Shown piece after piece: positions 8,060 through 8,140 of a DNA stretch of 8,140 nucleotides (positions are counted from its first letter, which is position 1; each line of letters opens with the position of its first letter). This DNA comes from JACMME01 sp051005015. GTDB taxonomy: Bacteria > Gemmatimonadota > Gemmatimonadetes > Gemmatimonadales > Gemmatimonadaceae. Under the pieces are notes generated by a model, which did no database searches, had not been told where the DNA came from, and saw only the letters and a list, made by a program, of their open reading frames with translations. Both the position numbers and the translations under genes were made by a program. Where the stretch lies: NCBI GenBank assembly GCA_051005015.1, contig JBPCJT010000106.1, positions 1 through 8,140 on the forward strand, given 5' to 3'.

Positions 8060-8140
8060 AAACTGACGAATAAGGGGTCTGCTAACTCTCTCCTTCGTGG
8101 GTTTCACAAAATATCCCGTACAACGCGAACAGTATGAGGG

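Overview
The window looks like chromosomal core DNA from a diderm, GC-rich bacterium. The best guess is Gemmatimonadota or a relative in the wider FCB (Fibrobacteres-Chlorobi-Bacteroidetes) assemblage. This rests on an Mla/Mce-type lipid ABC operon with an outer-membrane-type lipoprotein, a small exported protein made almost entirely of a Bacteroidetes-style C-terminal (T9SS/FlgD-Ig-like) domain, and a small lipoprotein resembling DUF4296. The taxon is an inference; no rRNA or other diagnostic marker is present.

Nearly everything is on the minus strand, so genes read from high to low coordinates. At the right end, 8048-7587 encodes the small exported sorting-domain-like protein. It converges on a plus-strand small lipoprotein gene (7191-7523), and a strong hairpin between them can terminate transcription in both directions. 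Divergent from the lipoprotein gene, a tight four-gene operon runs leftward: permease mlaE (7170-6310), ATPase mlaF (6313-5567), MCE substrate-binding protein mlaD (5570-4671) and a PqiC/YmbA-like lipoprotein (4674-3997). All three junctions are 4-bp GTGA overlaps. Together they predict an envelope phospholipid transporter. The predicted MlaF has kept its Walker A, Q-loop, Walker B and H-loop but has lost the usual LSGG(Q/M) signature, which reads LGRAA.

After a 183-bp gap comes the disaggregase gene clpB (3813-1153), preceded by an AT-rich perfect inverted repeat just upstream of its start. Next are the tRNA adenosine deaminase gene tadA (1093 or 1156 down to 569) and two class II serine tRNA genes, CGA (551-462) and GGA (292-206). 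The first tRNA starts only 17 nt after the tadA stop, so clpB, tadA and the tRNAs may share a transcript. The leftmost ~205 bp hold no gene I can name.

Most of the window is ordinary housekeeping content. The points most worth a second look are the altered MlaF signature motif, the clpB-proximal palindrome, the stand-alone sorting-domain protein, and the probable leaderless promoter of the small lipoprotein. I found no CRISPR array, insertion sequence or evident novel multi-gene defence system.
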